Notes: generated from the sequence alone by a model not told the origin. 13,357 nt of DNA from CAYNFH01 sp964396385 (GCA_964396385.1 CAYNFH010000181.1:1-13357), one strand, 5' to 3'. Counted from the first letter of the stretch, positions 1 to 8,047 are shown. Numbers and translations are program-made.

Positions 1-432
1 GCCGACGTCCACGCTACCACGCACGGCGCGCTGACGTTCGCCGGGGTAGTGGCCTTCATCATGGGCGCGATGCTGATCCTCGGCGCCGCCGGCATTCAGC
101 CTTCGCCGATCATCATGGTCGCGCTGGCGCTGTTAGGCGCGGGACTGGTGGCAGCGTCAGCGGTCTTGGGCTGGCGGGTGCGGCAGATGCGGCCCGGCAG
201 CGGTCCGGAGACACTCCTCGGCCGCACTGCGGAGGCGCGGACGCCCCTTTCGCCGCGCGGCAAGGTGTTTGTGGACGGTGCGTTCTGGAATGCGGTAAAC
301 ATCGACGACGCTCCCATCGGCGAAGGCGATCCCGTGCTGATTGCCGGCCGGGATGGGCTGACGCTCCAGGTGCGCCGGGCGGACCCGATGCAAGCAGAGC
401 CGGTGTATGTGAGGCAGAGTCTAGAGTCGTGA
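1..432 (+). CDS. NfeD-family membrane protein, C-terminal part (5' end outside window)
   Basis: The reading frame is open from base 1, so the gene begins upstream of the window. The visible 143 residues contain hydrophobic segments (about residues 8-32 and 36-58), starting with HGALTFAGVVAFIMGAML. A soluble C-terminal domain follows, with the NfeD OB-fold signature: LLGRTAEARTPLSPRGKVFV, then DGAFWNAV, then EGDPV. In full-length NfeD proteins this part follows a ClpP-class serine protease domain that cleaves stomatin-type proteins. The slipin gene immediately downstream is the usual partner, which strongly supports the call. The last codons (RQSLES and the TGA at 430-432) lie inside an iterated-word palindrome, so the C-terminal tail and stop appear to be supplied by the repeat. 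Whether the missing N-terminus carries the protease domain or this is a short NfeD cannot be seen. Confidence 0.85.
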   Translation, partial: ADVHATTHGALTFAGVVAFIMGAMLILGAAGIQPSPIIMVALALLGAGLVAASAVLGWRVRQMRPGSGPETLLGRTAEARTPLSPRGKVFVDGAFWNAVNIDDAPIGEGDPVLIAGRDGLTLQVRRADPMQAEPVYVRQSLES

Positions 433-500
433 GTCGAGAGAGTTGGACCCGTTTCCGCTTACGCTCAACTCTAGACTCTGGACTCTCGACTCCGCCTCCA
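415..500. repeat. Iterated-heptamer palindrome (GACTCNN family) between NfeD and slipin genes
   Basis: Arms of a perfect 13-base inverted repeat lie at 415-427 and 468-480. Both arms extend as heptamer-spaced copies of GAGTC on the left (424-440) and GACTC on the right (474-494). The unit is GACTC plus two variable bases. The element overlaps the NfeD-like stop codon on one side and ends just before the slipin Shine-Dalgarno (501-507) on the other. The same word family recurs at 13247-13273 and 13343-13356. An mRNA hairpin between two co-transcribed genes could tune expression, but that is inference. Confidence 0.75.
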
Positions 501-513
501 GGGAGGTGTGCGC

Positions 514-1377
514 ATGGAACCGTTCGTGACAGGCCTGATACTGTTCGTCGTCATCCTGCTCTTTGTGGTGGCCCCGGCCGTCAAGGTGCTGCCGGACTGG
601 GAGCGGGCGGTGGTGCTGCGCCTCGGCAAGTTCAACCACATGGCCGGGCCGGGTGTGATTCTCCTGTGGCCCTACCTGGAGCGCGGGATCCGGGTGGACA
701 CCCGCGTAATCACCATGAACGTGCCGCGCCAGGACATGATGACTCGCGACAACGTACCGGTGGCGGTGGATGCCATCGTGCTGTTCAAGGTAGTGGACCC
801 GTCCGCAGCCATACTCCGCATCGCCAACTACGGGCAGACTACGTCCCTCATCGCGCAGACGACGCTCCGAAGCACCATCGGGCAGGCGGAGCTGGACGAG
901 CTCCTCTCCCAGCGGGACAAGATCAACCAGAAGCTTCAGAGCATCATCGACGAGCAGACGGAGCCGTTCGGGGTGAAAGTAACGGGCGTGGAGATCCGGG
1001 ACGTGACGCTGCCGGAGGGAATGCGCCGCGCCATGGCCGCGCAGGCGGAGAGCGAGCGCGAGCGGCGTGCCAAGGTGATCAACGCGCAGGGCGAGTTTGA
1101 GGCGGCGGAGAAGCTCACGCAGGCCGCGGCGCTCATCGCCACCCAGCCGGCCGCGCTGCAGCTACGGTACCTTCAGAGCATGCGGGAGATCGCCTCCGAG
1201 CGGAGCTCCACCGTGATCCTCCCGATCCCGATTGATATCCTCACGCCGTTCCTGGAGGTTGCCAAGAACCTCACCCCCACAGCAGCCTCAGCCGATCAGC
1301 AGAAGTCGCTGGAGCAGCCCGCCGGGCCCATCTCGCTGGACAGCACCCCCCAGCGCACAGAGCTGCCTCAGGGGTAG
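514..1377 (+). CDS. Slipin / stomatin-like band 7 (SPFH) membrane protein
   Basis: The 287-residue protein starts with a hydrophobic membrane segment (about residues 5-22). An SPFH/band 7 domain follows with hallmark stretches: DWERAVVLRLGKF, GPGVILLWPYLERGIRVDTR, and the RDNVPVAVDAIVLFKVVDP strand set. A charged alanine/glutamate-rich coiled coil comes next (about residues 170-215: AAQAESERERRAKVINAQGE). Slipins form oligomeric membrane scaffolds and are clipped by the NfeD protease, whose gene lies directly upstream. ATG 514 is chosen over GTG 508 because GGGAGG at 501-506 is correctly spaced only for 514. The tail after about residue 245 is Pro/Ser/Gln-rich and looks disordered. Family assignment is very secure; the substrate or membrane role in this organism is unknown. 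Confidence 0.95.
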   Translation: MEPFVTGLILFVVILLFVVAPAVKVLPDWERAVVLRLGKFNHMAGPGVILLWPYLERGIRVDTRVITMNVPRQDMMTRDNVPVAVDAIVLFKVVDPSAAILRIANYGQTTSLIAQTTLRSTIGQAELDELLSQRDKINQKLQSIIDEQTEPFGVKVTGVEIRDVTLPEGMRRAMAAQAESERERRAKVINAQGEFEAAEKLTQAAALIATQPAALQLRYLQSMREIASERSSTVILPIPIDILTPFLEVAKNLTPTAASADQQKSLEQPAGPISLDSTPQRTELPQG

Positions 1378-1438
1378 CTCAATTAGCCTTTCCCCCATTC
1401 GGTGTGCGGCAGCACCGCTCGTTGGCGGGCTGGCGGAT

Positions 1439-1756
1439 TCATAGGAACGTCCAGAGGGTACGCTGTTCAGATACGACCGAACCAGTCTGCGTCTGTTTCC
1501 GAGTGAAAAGAGCTGCTTCGTATTCCCGAACCTCCAGGAATACCAGGCAGAAGCGGGAATGACAAAGTGTACGCTCGTAGAATCCGTGGTCCAGCGTCAC
1601 GAAAGTGGGACGGGTCAGGCCCATCAAGAGCGGTATCACCTCGTCGTCCTTCATGCCCGCGCGCCCGACTTCATGGCCAATCTGCCGGCACGAAATGCGC
1701 CAGCCCCTCAGGAGCTGGCGCTGGCTTTCCGGGATATCTTCATCCAGGATGATCAC
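1439..1756 (-). CDS. DUF5615 PIN-like toxin
   Basis: This is a 105-residue protein. The N-terminus MIILDEDIP carries the acidic cluster at the end of the first strand that marks PIN-like DUF5615 proteins. Further acidic positions follow in GMKDDEVIPLL (about residues 34-44) and in FVTLDHGFYE (about 52-61), as expected for a PIN-fold metal site. Such proteins are predicted ribonuclease toxins paired with DUF433 antitoxins. The start is GTG at 1756-1754, overlapping the DUF433 stop in a GTGA four-base overlap, so translation of the two is coupled. The gene converges on the slipin gene, leaving 61 bases with only a weak 5-bp hairpin (1400-1417) and no T-tract. Length is normal for the family, and nuclease activity is inferred. 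Confidence 0.8.
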   Translation of the reverse strand: MIILDEDIPESQRQLLRGWRISCRQIGHEVGRAGMKDDEVIPLLMGLTRPTFVTLDHGFYERTLCHSRFCLVFLEVREYEAALFTRKQTQTGSVVSEQRTLWTFL

Positions 1757-2010
1757 TTCAGCGGCACCTCAATCCCGTAAGATATCGCGTGCTCACTGAA
1801 CGCTCGATTGGCGAGACGGACGGCCTCAGCGATGGCGTCGAGCGAAACACGACCACGCCACTCCGCTACGATGGCTTCCCAGGACAGCCCCATCGCTACC
1901 TGTTCCAGCACCTGCTCTACCGGGATTCGAGTTCCCCGGAACGTGGGCTTACCGTGGTGGATCCCTGGGTCGATGACAATATGGGTACCGATGATAGACT
2001 TCTTAGTCAT
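1753..2010 (-). CDS. DUF433 antitoxin
   Basis: The 85-residue protein carries the family core HGKPTFRGTRIPVEQVLEQV (about residues 19-38), followed by GLSWEAIVAEW and a C-terminal helical part. DUF433 proteins are small winged-helix-like antitoxins, typically encoded just upstream of a DUF5615 PIN-like toxin, exactly as here. The ATG at 2010 is preferred over an earlier in-frame ATG at 2055: an AGG-containing Shine-Dalgarno (AACAGGAC) lies just upstream, and the family motif begins soon after. The pair probably represses its own promoter; a TATAAT box lies about 95 bases upstream. Whether it acts as plasmid-style maintenance or phage defence cannot be read from sequence. Confidence 0.85.
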   Translation of the reverse strand: MTKKSIIGTHIVIDPGIHHGKPTFRGTRIPVEQVLEQVAMGLSWEAIVAEWRGRVSLDAIAEAVRLANRAFSEHAISYGIEVPLK

Positions 2011-2104
2011 TGTCCTGTTCGTACTCCCTGGCCCTGACCAGTCAACCTGCCTCACCCCGGATTCCGAGCCGATTGTCAGAGTTACGCATTCACCCCCTGC
2101 CGGA

Positions 2105-2110
2105 ATTATA
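2105..2110 (-). promoter_or_regulatory. Candidate -10 box for the DUF433/DUF5615 pair
   Basis: On the minus strand these bases read TATAAT, a perfect -10 hexamer, just beyond the stop codon of the upstream metallohydrolase gene (2119). The matching -35 region (about 2128-2133, TGCGAG) is poor. AT-rich hexamers are rare in this GC-rich window, which is the main support. The leader to the ATG at 2010 would be about 90 bases and contains a CGGATTCC word (2058-2065) also found in repeat loops. Confidence 0.35.
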
Positions 2111-2118
2111 CACGCGCA

Positions 2119-4344
2119 CTACTCCACCTCGCACTCGGAGTGAATGCGGCGGTAGGCTTCGCGGGCGTGCTCGTAGACCCGTTTGGCCTCATCCATCTCG
2201 GCCGGCGCGATGAAGCGCTGCTTCTGGCTCCAGCACTGGTCCACGCATTTGAGGCACCACTCCGCGCTCCGGCGGCTCGCGCGGATGGGCTTCCCGCCGA
2301 CCAGCACGAATACCGGGTTGGTGTGCGCGGCGCCCAGGATGCGCAGGGCCACCCAACTGCTGCGCTCGATGGGCACATCGAAGGACAGGTCCCGCGGCTT
2401 GCCATCCGCCACGATGGTCTGCCGCGCGACCGGCCGGCCGTTCACCACCACCTCTACCGGCACTTCGCGGCTGTCCCCGATGCGGGCGCGCTCCACGTGC
2501 CAGTACCAGCCCCACTTGCCTGAAGGGTCCGGCTTCTCCGGCAGGAGGGCGGCTGCCGTCACGGTGGCGTGGACCGTGGCTGGCGCGTCCAGCTTCAGCT
2601 CGCTCCCCTTTTCCCCCACGCCCAGCCCGTTCACCTGGAAGTCCATGAGGTGAGCCCGGCCGTCGCTCACGTAGCAGCGGCCGTTGCGGATGCCTTCGCA
2701 CCAGGAGTCGAAGTCCAGCTTGCCGTCCAGCTTCACATAGGAGCGGCCCTTCCCAACCCGCTCGCCGGAGATGCACGGAAAGTCCGTCTCGCCACTGATG
2801 CGGGTTCGGTAGCCGCAGTTGAGCGTGTGGTACCAGATGTTCAGCTCCGCCAGGTACGGCGTGTCCACCGTGGAGAGGAAATCCACCGCGGGAACGGGCG
2901 TGCCGTCCGGACCCGGAACATCCTCCGTTACGTCCGCGATGTACTCCATCGCGCCGATGCCGTCGAAGGGCGGGATGAGAAAGTTCGGCAGCTCGTCGGA
3001 GGCCACCACCAGTCCGATGCCGGAGTGAGCGGGACCGCATACCGCGTTCTGCCGCTTCGCCCACTTGAGCGTATTGAGGCAGAGCGTGGGCCAGTGCTTG
3101 TCCGAGTCGCCGCCAGGATAGATCTCCTCCTTCAGCCGCAAGAGGCAGAGGTGGCCGGACTGGTGGGAGCCGAAACCGGACACCTCGATGTCGTACCTCA
3201 GCAGGTGATCCGGTTTGGAGACCGGGTCCACCGCTCCCGTAAAGAACTGCTTCTGGTAGTCGAAACAGGGCCCCCAAGTCAGATTGCAGCCTACCTTCAG
3301 ATCCTCGCCCTCGCAGTGGCGGATCATGTCCTTGGCGAGGACCCCCTCGGTCGGCTGGCTGTAGTGCGCGCAGCCCGCGGCATGGATGTGGTGATCGCCG
3401 GACCACCAGCCTTTGAGCGAGGGATCGATCCAGCGCGCAAGCTTAACGGAGAGCTCTCGGGCCCGCCCGGCGACCGTAAAGGTTGTGGTCCCGGTGAGGT
3501 ACTCAGGTCCCCGCGAGTACTCGACCGTGTATTGGCCCGCCGGCAGCTTGATCGTCTCGCCGTCAGACCGGTAGATCTGGGGCTGGAAAGCGAAGTCCGG
3601 CGCCAGCCGCTTGGCCTGAGAGGGATAGACCCGGCCGGCCCCATCCCGGAACACGAACATGCCGGTGGTCGGCGTACTGTGCTCATCCAGGACACGGAGC
3701 TTTACCGTGGACGCAGGCTGGACGGTGAAGAGGAGGTCGGCCTCGCCACGAAAGCCGAGGTCCTGCGTGCCCTGGCCCACGTTGAAGGAGATGCGCGCCT
3801 CCCGCGGCCCCGCGTCCCGGCTGTAGAGCTGGATGATGCGGTACTCCAGGCCCAGCCCGCTCAGCGTCTTCTGCATGGGACTCGCATTGAACATCTGGAG
3901 GTCCAGCCACCGGCCGCGGACGTCTGCCTGCGGCGCGTTGTGCAGCGGCAGGGCGTTGGGGCTGGAGGCCTTCAGCTCCGCGGTAGCGCCCGCCTCGTTG
4001 CGGACCTTGACCAGGTACTGTCGCCAGCCCTGTTCCACCAGCAGGGGCTTCGCGGATCCTCTGGCTACCTTCACCCGCGACTCCGGGTTGATGTTAACCT
4101 CCAGAAGGCAGTAGGGGTCGAGTGCCTGCTGTATCTGCAGAGTGGCCTTCGCATCGTCCGGCTCGGCGGCGGCGCGGTCCAGGGAGCGCCGGACGGCGGC
4201 AGGAAGCGGCTCGCCCAGGTACTCCATGGCTTCCATCACGCGCCGCGCGTCGGCGAGCAGCGGCTGTGCCGGGACGCCCTGGGAGTGGGCTCGGGGCGAG
4301 AGGGTCAGCAGCAGGGCGAGAGCCAGCAGAGTCCGTGCAGCCAT
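2119..4344 (-). CDS. Secreted CehA/McbA-like PHP-type metallohydrolase
   Basis: The 741-residue protein has a signal peptide (MAARTLLALALLLTLSPRAHS, probable cleavage after AHS). The first ~300 residues look like beta-rich domains. The catalytic part starts at GDHHIHAAG, where D317, H318, H319 and H321 give the HxH metal motif of PHP-type hydrolases. Further candidate ligands are H394 and H398 (GSHQSGH) and H440 (PAHSG). The CehA/McbA family is named for carbaryl hydrolases, but most members have unknown phosphoester or ester substrates. ATG 4344 is chosen because GGAGG sits 7 bases upstream and the signal peptide starts there; the frame stays open 17 codons further upstream without such support. 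The C-terminus (CLKCVDQCW, then a charged helix) is unusual. Its substrate is unknown; the neighbouring secreted glycoside hydrolase hints at extracellular polymer processing. Confidence 0.8.
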   Translation of the reverse strand: MAARTLLALALLLTLSPRAHSQGVPAQPLLADARRVMEAMEYLGEPLPAAVRRSLDRAAAEPDDAKATLQIQQALDPYCLLEVNINPESRVKVARGSAKPLLVEQGWRQYLVKVRNEAGATAELKASSPNALPLHNAPQADVRGRWLDLQMFNASPMQKTLSGLGLEYRIIQLYSRDAGPREARISFNVGQGTQDLGFRGEADLLFTVQPASTVKLRVLDEHSTPTTGMFVFRDGAGRVYPSQAKRLAPDFAFQPQIYRSDGETIKLPAGQYTVEYSRGPEYLTGTTTFTVAGRARELSVKLARWIDPSLKGWWSGDHHIHAAGCAHYSQPTEGVLAKDMIRHCEGEDLKVGCNLTWGPCFDYQKQFFTGAVDPVSKPDHLLRYDIEVSGFGSHQSGHLCLLRLKEEIYPGGDSDKHWPTLCLNTLKWAKRQNAVCGPAHSGIGLVVASDELPNFLIPPFDGIGAMEYIADVTEDVPGPDGTPVPAVDFLSTVDTPYLAELNIWYHTLNCGYRTRISGETDFPCISGERVGKGRSYVKLDGKLDFDSWCEGIRNGRCYVSDGRAHLMDFQVNGLGVGEKGSELKLDAPATVHATVTAAALLPEKPDPSGKWGWYWHVERARIGDSREVPVEVVVNGRPVARQTIVADGKPRDLSFDVPIERSSWVALRILGAAHTNPVFVLVGGKPIRASRRSAEWCLKCVDQCWSQKQRFIAPAEMDEAKRVYEHAREAYRRIHSECEVE

Positions 4345-4380
4345 TTGAGCGCCTCCAGGTATTTGGCAACGCGGGGATTC

Positions 4381-4416
4381 AGGGGGAGTTTCCATACAAG
4401 GGACGGTTTTCCCCCT
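4381..4416. promoter_or_regulatory. Short inverted repeat in the divergent intergenic region
   Basis: AGGGGGA at 4381-4387 and TCCCCCT at 4410-4416 are perfect 7-base reverse complements with a 22-base gap. They lie between the divergent starts of the metallohydrolase (4344) and the small unknown protein (4479). A second pair, GGTATTTG (4357-4364) and CAAATACC (4450-4457), flanks the same spacer. Either could be an operator or part of an mRNA leader; both are short enough to arise by chance. Confidence 0.2.
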
Positions 4417-4478
4417 CCAGTTCCGGGGCGATTCTTCCGATAACAGGTCAAATACCCGTACTTTTCGGAGTGTGCCCC

Positions 4479-4973
4479 ATGCTCGGACCTAACGATAATA
4501 CCGGCCTTCCCGAGATGGCGATCCGCGCGGAGTTCCGCGACGACCTGCTGCTCGCGCTGCAGGAGGAGCGCCCGCTCGCCGACGTGGTGGAGGCTTACAA
4601 GCAAGAGTATCCCGAGCTGGCCGCGACGCTGGAGTGTGATTACCTGTTTGAGCTGGAAACCGGCTTCAAGACGGATGAAGAGTGGGACGCGGAGTTCGTG
4701 CGACTGGAAGAGGAAGAGGCCCAGCGAAGGGCCACCATGAGCCAGTCGAACATGGGCCGCCTGCAGCTCCTTCTGGAAGACATCGAGTACGAGGAGCTGA
4801 TGGAGATCGCGATGCAGCGGCTTCGGGAGGCCCGCACCGCGGCTATGACCGCGCCCGCCCCGCTCCCCCGCCCGCGCGTGCCGATGGGCGCCCGCCGCGC
4901 CCGCCGTGCGGCCGTCCGGCCCGGCGGCCTTGCCGCCGTGGTCCGCCGCTCCGCAGATATCCGCCGCAGATAG
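4479..4973 (+). CDS. Uncharacterised protein with acidic helical body and arginine-rich tail
   Basis: I do not recognise this 164-residue protein. The ATG at 4479 follows GGAG (4467-4470) at good spacing. The first ~120 residues are predicted helical and strongly acidic (for example DEEWDAEFVRLEEEEAQ at about residues 67-83). The stretch DDLLLALQEERPLADVVEAY (about 20-39) resembles the N-terminal helical repeat of some anti-sigma or regulatory proteins of the type 'xLxxLxxGxxLxxxLxxxP'; this is a weak resemblance. From about residue 123 the protein turns Pro/Ala/Arg-rich, and the last 28 residues hold ten arginines. There is no signal peptide or membrane segment. The acidic body plus basic tail would suit a nucleic-acid or acidic-protein binder, by inference only. 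It lies upstream of and codirectional with the glycoside hydrolase, separated by a repeat. Confidence 0.6.
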   Translation: MLGPNDNTGLPEMAIRAEFRDDLLLALQEERPLADVVEAYKQEYPELAATLECDYLFELETGFKTDEEWDAEFVRLEEEEAQRRATMSQSNMGRLQLLLEDIEYEELMEIAMQRLREARTAAMTAPAPLPRPRVPMGARRARRAAVRPGGLAAVVRRSADIRRR

Positions 4974-4980
4974 AGATTTG

Positions 4981-5085
4981 AACCACAGAGGACACAGAGC
5001 ACGCGGAGAAGTACGGATGAGGGGTTCGGATTCCAGCCACGCCTTATCCAAGTCTCTGTGTTCTCTGCGAACTCTGTGGTGAATC
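4981..5085. repeat. Iterated-nonamer palindrome (CACAGAGNA family)
   Basis: The left arm (4983-5008) repeats CACAGAG at nine-base spacing. The right arm (5054-5079) repeats its complement CTCTGTG/CTCTGCG at the same spacing. The longest exact arm pairing is 8 bases (4983-4990 with 5072-5079), with imperfect pairing beyond. The loop contains TTCGGATTCC (5025-5034), which recurs exactly, inverted, in the loop of the element at 10844-10909. The element sits between the unknown protein and the glycoside hydrolase, ending about 50 bases before the latter's start. From memory, CACAGAG-type repeats are scattered in several environmental phyla. Confidence 0.75.
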
Positions 5086-5136
5086 CGCTCCCCATGCTAG
5101 AATCGGGTATCCACGCTACTGAGAGGATCCCGACTG

Positions 5137-7374
5137 ATGCGCAAAGCCGCGCCGCTTTCCATTCTCGCCTGCTCCCTCGCCCTGCTCACATCCACGCGGT
5201 GCCCTGCCCAACCGGGTAGCTGGGCGTTCACCTATCCCCAGGAACCGCTCCGGCCGGGCGCCGTGCTGGACCTCCGGTACCTGAACGAGAAGGAGGCCGG
5301 GGAGTCCGGCTTCCTCCGGCTTTCTCCAGACGGCAACTGCTTTGTGCTCGGCAGCGGCAAGCCTATCCGCCTCTGGGCTGTAGGGTCCGACGTATACCGC
5401 CAGACTCCGGAAGAGATGGCCCGCCACGCCCGGTTCCTGGCCAAAATGGGCGTAAACATGGTACGCCTGCACACCCAGATCGCCCCCACTTCCGCGACAT
5501 CCAAAATCACCGACGTGAACGAGAAGGAGATCGAGGGCATCTGGCACATGGTGGCCGCCCTCAAGAAGGAGGGCATCTACACCACCATCTCCCCGTACTG
5601 GGCCGCCGGCAAGGAGGCCACCAACTGGGGTATCGCCGGATATACCGGCAACACCGGCCTCTGGGGGCTGCTCTTCTTCGAGCCCACGCTGCAGCAGGGC
5701 TACAAGGCGTGGGTCAAGGCGCTGTACACACGCACCAATCCCTACACGGGCATCGCGTTGGCAAAGGACCCGGCGGTAGGCATCATCCAGGTGCAGAACG
5801 AGGACAGCCTGCTCTTCTGGACCACCCAGGGGATCAAGCCGGAACAGTTGGACCGGCTCGGCCGCCTCTTCGGCCGCTGGCTGGTGCGGAAGTACGGGTC
5901 GGTGGATCGGGCGAAGGAGGCGTGGCAGGGAGTTAGTCACCCCAATGACAACTTCGCAGAGGGCAAGGTAGGGCTGTTCAACGTCTGGCCGATGACCCAG
6001 CCGCAGTCAGGGGGCATGGAGAAGCGGGTGGACGACGAGCTCCAGTTCTATGGGGAGACCCAGTACGGCTTCTACAGGGACATCGTCGACTACTACCGCA
6101 ACGCGCTGGGCTGCAAGCAGCTCATCAACTGCTGCAACTGGATCACCGTCGACCCCATCAAGCTGAACGACGTGGAGCGCTGGACCTACACCGCCGCGGA
6201 CGTGGAAGCCGTGAACCGCTACTACGATGGCGGCGCGCACGTAGGCGACAACAACGGCTGGCGCATCGATCCGGGCCACTACTTCCAGGACATCTCCGCC
6301 CTGCTGGACCCGCGGGACCTGCCCACTAACCTCAAGCAGGTGGTGGGCCATCCGATGATCATTACGGAGAGCTCCTGGGTGGCGCCGCTGGGCTACCAGT
6401 CGGAAGGACCTTTCCTCATCGCCGCCTACGAATCGCTCACCGGAGTGGATGGGTACTACTGGTTCTCGGCCACCAAGCCGGAGTATGAGCTGGATCCCTT
6501 CCTCAACTTCCTGAACATTAACGGCCAGCACCCGCTGTTCAAGTGGTCCGCCTCCGTCCCGGAGATCATGGGCTGCTTCCCGGCCAACGCGCTGCTATAC
6601 CGGATGGGTTACGTGAAGCAGGGCGTGCCGGTGGTCCACGAGGAGCGGACCATGGCAGACCTGTGGGAGCGGAAGGTCCCCATCATCGCGGAGGACAAGA
6701 GCTTCGACCCGAACCGCAACACCGGCGCAACGACGGAGCAGAGCAATGTCGCCCACGGCGCGGACCCGCTGGCGTTTCTGGTGGGGCCGGTAGAGGTGAA
6801 ACATGGCGGCGATCACGCGAAGACCCACGTGGCCGACCTGGCGCCGTTCATCGACCGCGCGCATAGCGTGGTAAAGAGCGAGACGGGAGAGATCCGGCTC
6901 GACTACGCGAAGGGGCTGTGTACGCTGAACGCGCCCGCCGCGCAGGGAGTGACCGGGTTCCTCAAGAAGACCGGCTCCTTCGCCCTCCGCGACGTGACCA
7001 TCCACTCCGGCAACGACTATGTGAGCGTGGAGGTGGTCTCCATGGACGGCGCGCCCATCCGAGATTCCGGCAAGCTGCTCGTCCAGGTAGGCACCATCGC
7101 CCGACCCACAGGCTGGAAGACCGAGCCGGCACGGTTCAAGAGCCCGGACGGGAAGCAGACGTTCGAGGGTTACCGCATTGTGAGCACCGGCACGCCACCC
7201 TGGCAGATCGTGAACACGGACGTGTCGCTGAGCATCGCCAACGGGAAGGTCACGAAGGCTACCCTGCTGGATACCGCCGGCTTCCCCGCCAGCACGGTGC
7301 CCATCACCCGCGGGACCACCGGCCGCCTGGTCCTGCGCCTGCCCCCGAACGCGATGTACGTCGTGCTGGACTGA
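5137..7374 (+). CDS. Secreted clan GH-A-like glycoside hydrolase
   Basis: The 745-residue protein has an N-terminal signal peptide (to about residue 25, ...TRCPAQ). The (beta/alpha)8 barrel part spans roughly residues 60-480, with LAKMGVNMVRLHTQ typical of the second barrel strand in GH5-like enzymes. VQNED places E222 as the likely acid/base after strand 4, and IITESSW places E411 as the likely nucleophile after strand 7, the paired glutamates of clan GH-A. The remaining C-terminal ~250 residues look like beta-sandwich accessory domains. ATG 5137 follows AGAGGA at 5122-5127. The barrel resembles the endo-mannanase-like group (COG3934 type), but exact GH family and substrate cannot be assigned by eye. 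Its stop is one base from the stop of the convergent phosphatase gene, leaving no intergenic room for a terminator. Confidence 0.8.
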   Translation: MRKAAPLSILACSLALLTSTRCPAQPGSWAFTYPQEPLRPGAVLDLRYLNEKEAGESGFLRLSPDGNCFVLGSGKPIRLWAVGSDVYRQTPEEMARHARFLAKMGVNMVRLHTQIAPTSATSKITDVNEKEIEGIWHMVAALKKEGIYTTISPYWAAGKEATNWGIAGYTGNTGLWGLLFFEPTLQQGYKAWVKALYTRTNPYTGIALAKDPAVGIIQVQNEDSLLFWTTQGIKPEQLDRLGRLFGRWLVRKYGSVDRAKEAWQGVSHPNDNFAEGKVGLFNVWPMTQPQSGGMEKRVDDELQFYGETQYGFYRDIVDYYRNALGCKQLINCCNWITVDPIKLNDVERWTYTAADVEAVNRYYDGGAHVGDNNGWRIDPGHYFQDISALLDPRDLPTNLKQVVGHPMIITESSWVAPLGYQSEGPFLIAAYESLTGVDGYYWFSATKPEYELDPFLNFLNINGQHPLFKWSASVPEIMGCFPANALLYRMGYVKQGVPVVHEERTMADLWERKVPIIAEDKSFDPNRNTGATTEQSNVAHGADPLAFLVGPVEVKHGGDHAKTHVADLAPFIDRAHSVVKSETGEIRLDYAKGLCTLNAPAAQGVTGFLKKTGSFALRDVTIHSGNDYVSVEVVSMDGAPIRDSGKLLVQVGTIARPTGWKTEPARFKSPDGKQTFEGYRIVSTGTPPWQIVNTDVSLSIANGKVTKATLLDTAGFPASTVPITRGTTGRLVLRLPPNAMYVVLD

Positions 7375-7375
7375 T

Positions 7376-8047
7376 TTAGGCGAACCGCAAGGTGTCCTCG
7401 GTGATGCTCAGGTGGCGGGTGCAGCCGTCCAGGAGCATCTCCCAGCCGCTGCCGTTCTGGCGGAAGTGCATGAGGGCACAGAGCCTGGGGACGACGTAGT
7501 TTACGGGACCGCCCAAGGCTTTGGCCATCCCCTGCACGGAGGAGCCGTGGCCGATGAAAAGGAGGTCCCCCTCGAAGTCGGCCAGGATTCTCCGGACTGC
7601 CTCCTCCACCGGGGGCCACGCGTGGGCGGTTTCCTCCACCTCCGGGAATGTGCGGCGCACCCGCGATTCGTAATGGTAGTCCACCCGCGGAAAACGGCGG
7701 CGCAGCTCCTCCTCCGGGATATAGGCGGGCTGCTCCGTGAACCACTGCGGGTTGAGCCACTCGCAGAACCCCTCCTCTATCTTCACGTCGACGTCCAGCA
7801 CCTCCGCCACCGTGTGCGCGGTTTCCAGCGTGCGCCAGAAGGGCGAGGCAAAGACGTGGCGGATTCCAAGCCCTTGCAGCCGCTCCCCCAGCTCCCGCGC
7901 CTGCGCGATTCCGATAGGCGAGAGGGCGGGATCGTGCCCGTTGGCGGAGCGTCGCTCCCAGCCGCTCCCCCACGGCTCTCCTTCAAAGTCTTCCCGGTGA
8001 CCATGGCGGGCGAGGTAGATGTTGCGGGGTGATTCTTGCTTGTTCAT
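7376..8047 (-). CDS. Histidine phosphatase superfamily protein (phosphoglycerate mutase-like)
   Basis: The 223-residue protein opens with NIYLARHGHRED, the RHG signature in which H15 is the phospho-accepting histidine. The second catalytic histidine is H167 in FIGHGSS, and E92-E93 (IEEGFCEW) are near the position of the usual acidic residue. The LSPIGIAQARELGERL stretch (about residues 43-58) is the conserved helix after the first motif. The superfamily covers phosphoglycerate mutases and many small-molecule or protein phosphatases; the insert between residues 18 and 42 and the WLNPQWF region suggest a non-mutase phosphatase. The start at 8047 has AAGGA close upstream. It follows the glycosyltransferase by about 50 bases that contain a strong hairpin, so expression may be partly separate. 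Its substrate is unknown. Confidence 0.85.
   Translation of the reverse strand: MNKQESPRNIYLARHGHREDFEGEPWGSGWERRSANGHDPALSPIGIAQARELGERLQGLGIRHVFASPFWRTLETAHTVAEVLDVDVKIEEGFCEWLNPQWFTEQPAYIPEEELRRRFPRVDYHYESRVRRTFPEVEETAHAWPPVEEAVRRILADFEGDLLFIGHGSSVQGMAKALGGPVNYVVPRLCALMHFRQNGSGWEMLLDGCTRHLSITEDTLRFA

Noticed and set aside
936..1142. Short minus-strand frame inside the slipin gene
   Set aside because: Antisense to a strongly supported conserved gene, with no independent evidence.
1400..1417. Hairpin between the slipin and DUF5615 stops as an intrinsic terminator
   Set aside because: Only 5 bp of stem and no T-tract on either strand.
2569..4443. Long open frame on the plus strand opposite the metallohydrolase gene
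   Set aside because: It is a typical high-GC antisense shadow: the minus-strand frame has a signal peptide, metal motifs and a good ribosome binding site, while the plus frame has no family-like sequence or start signal.
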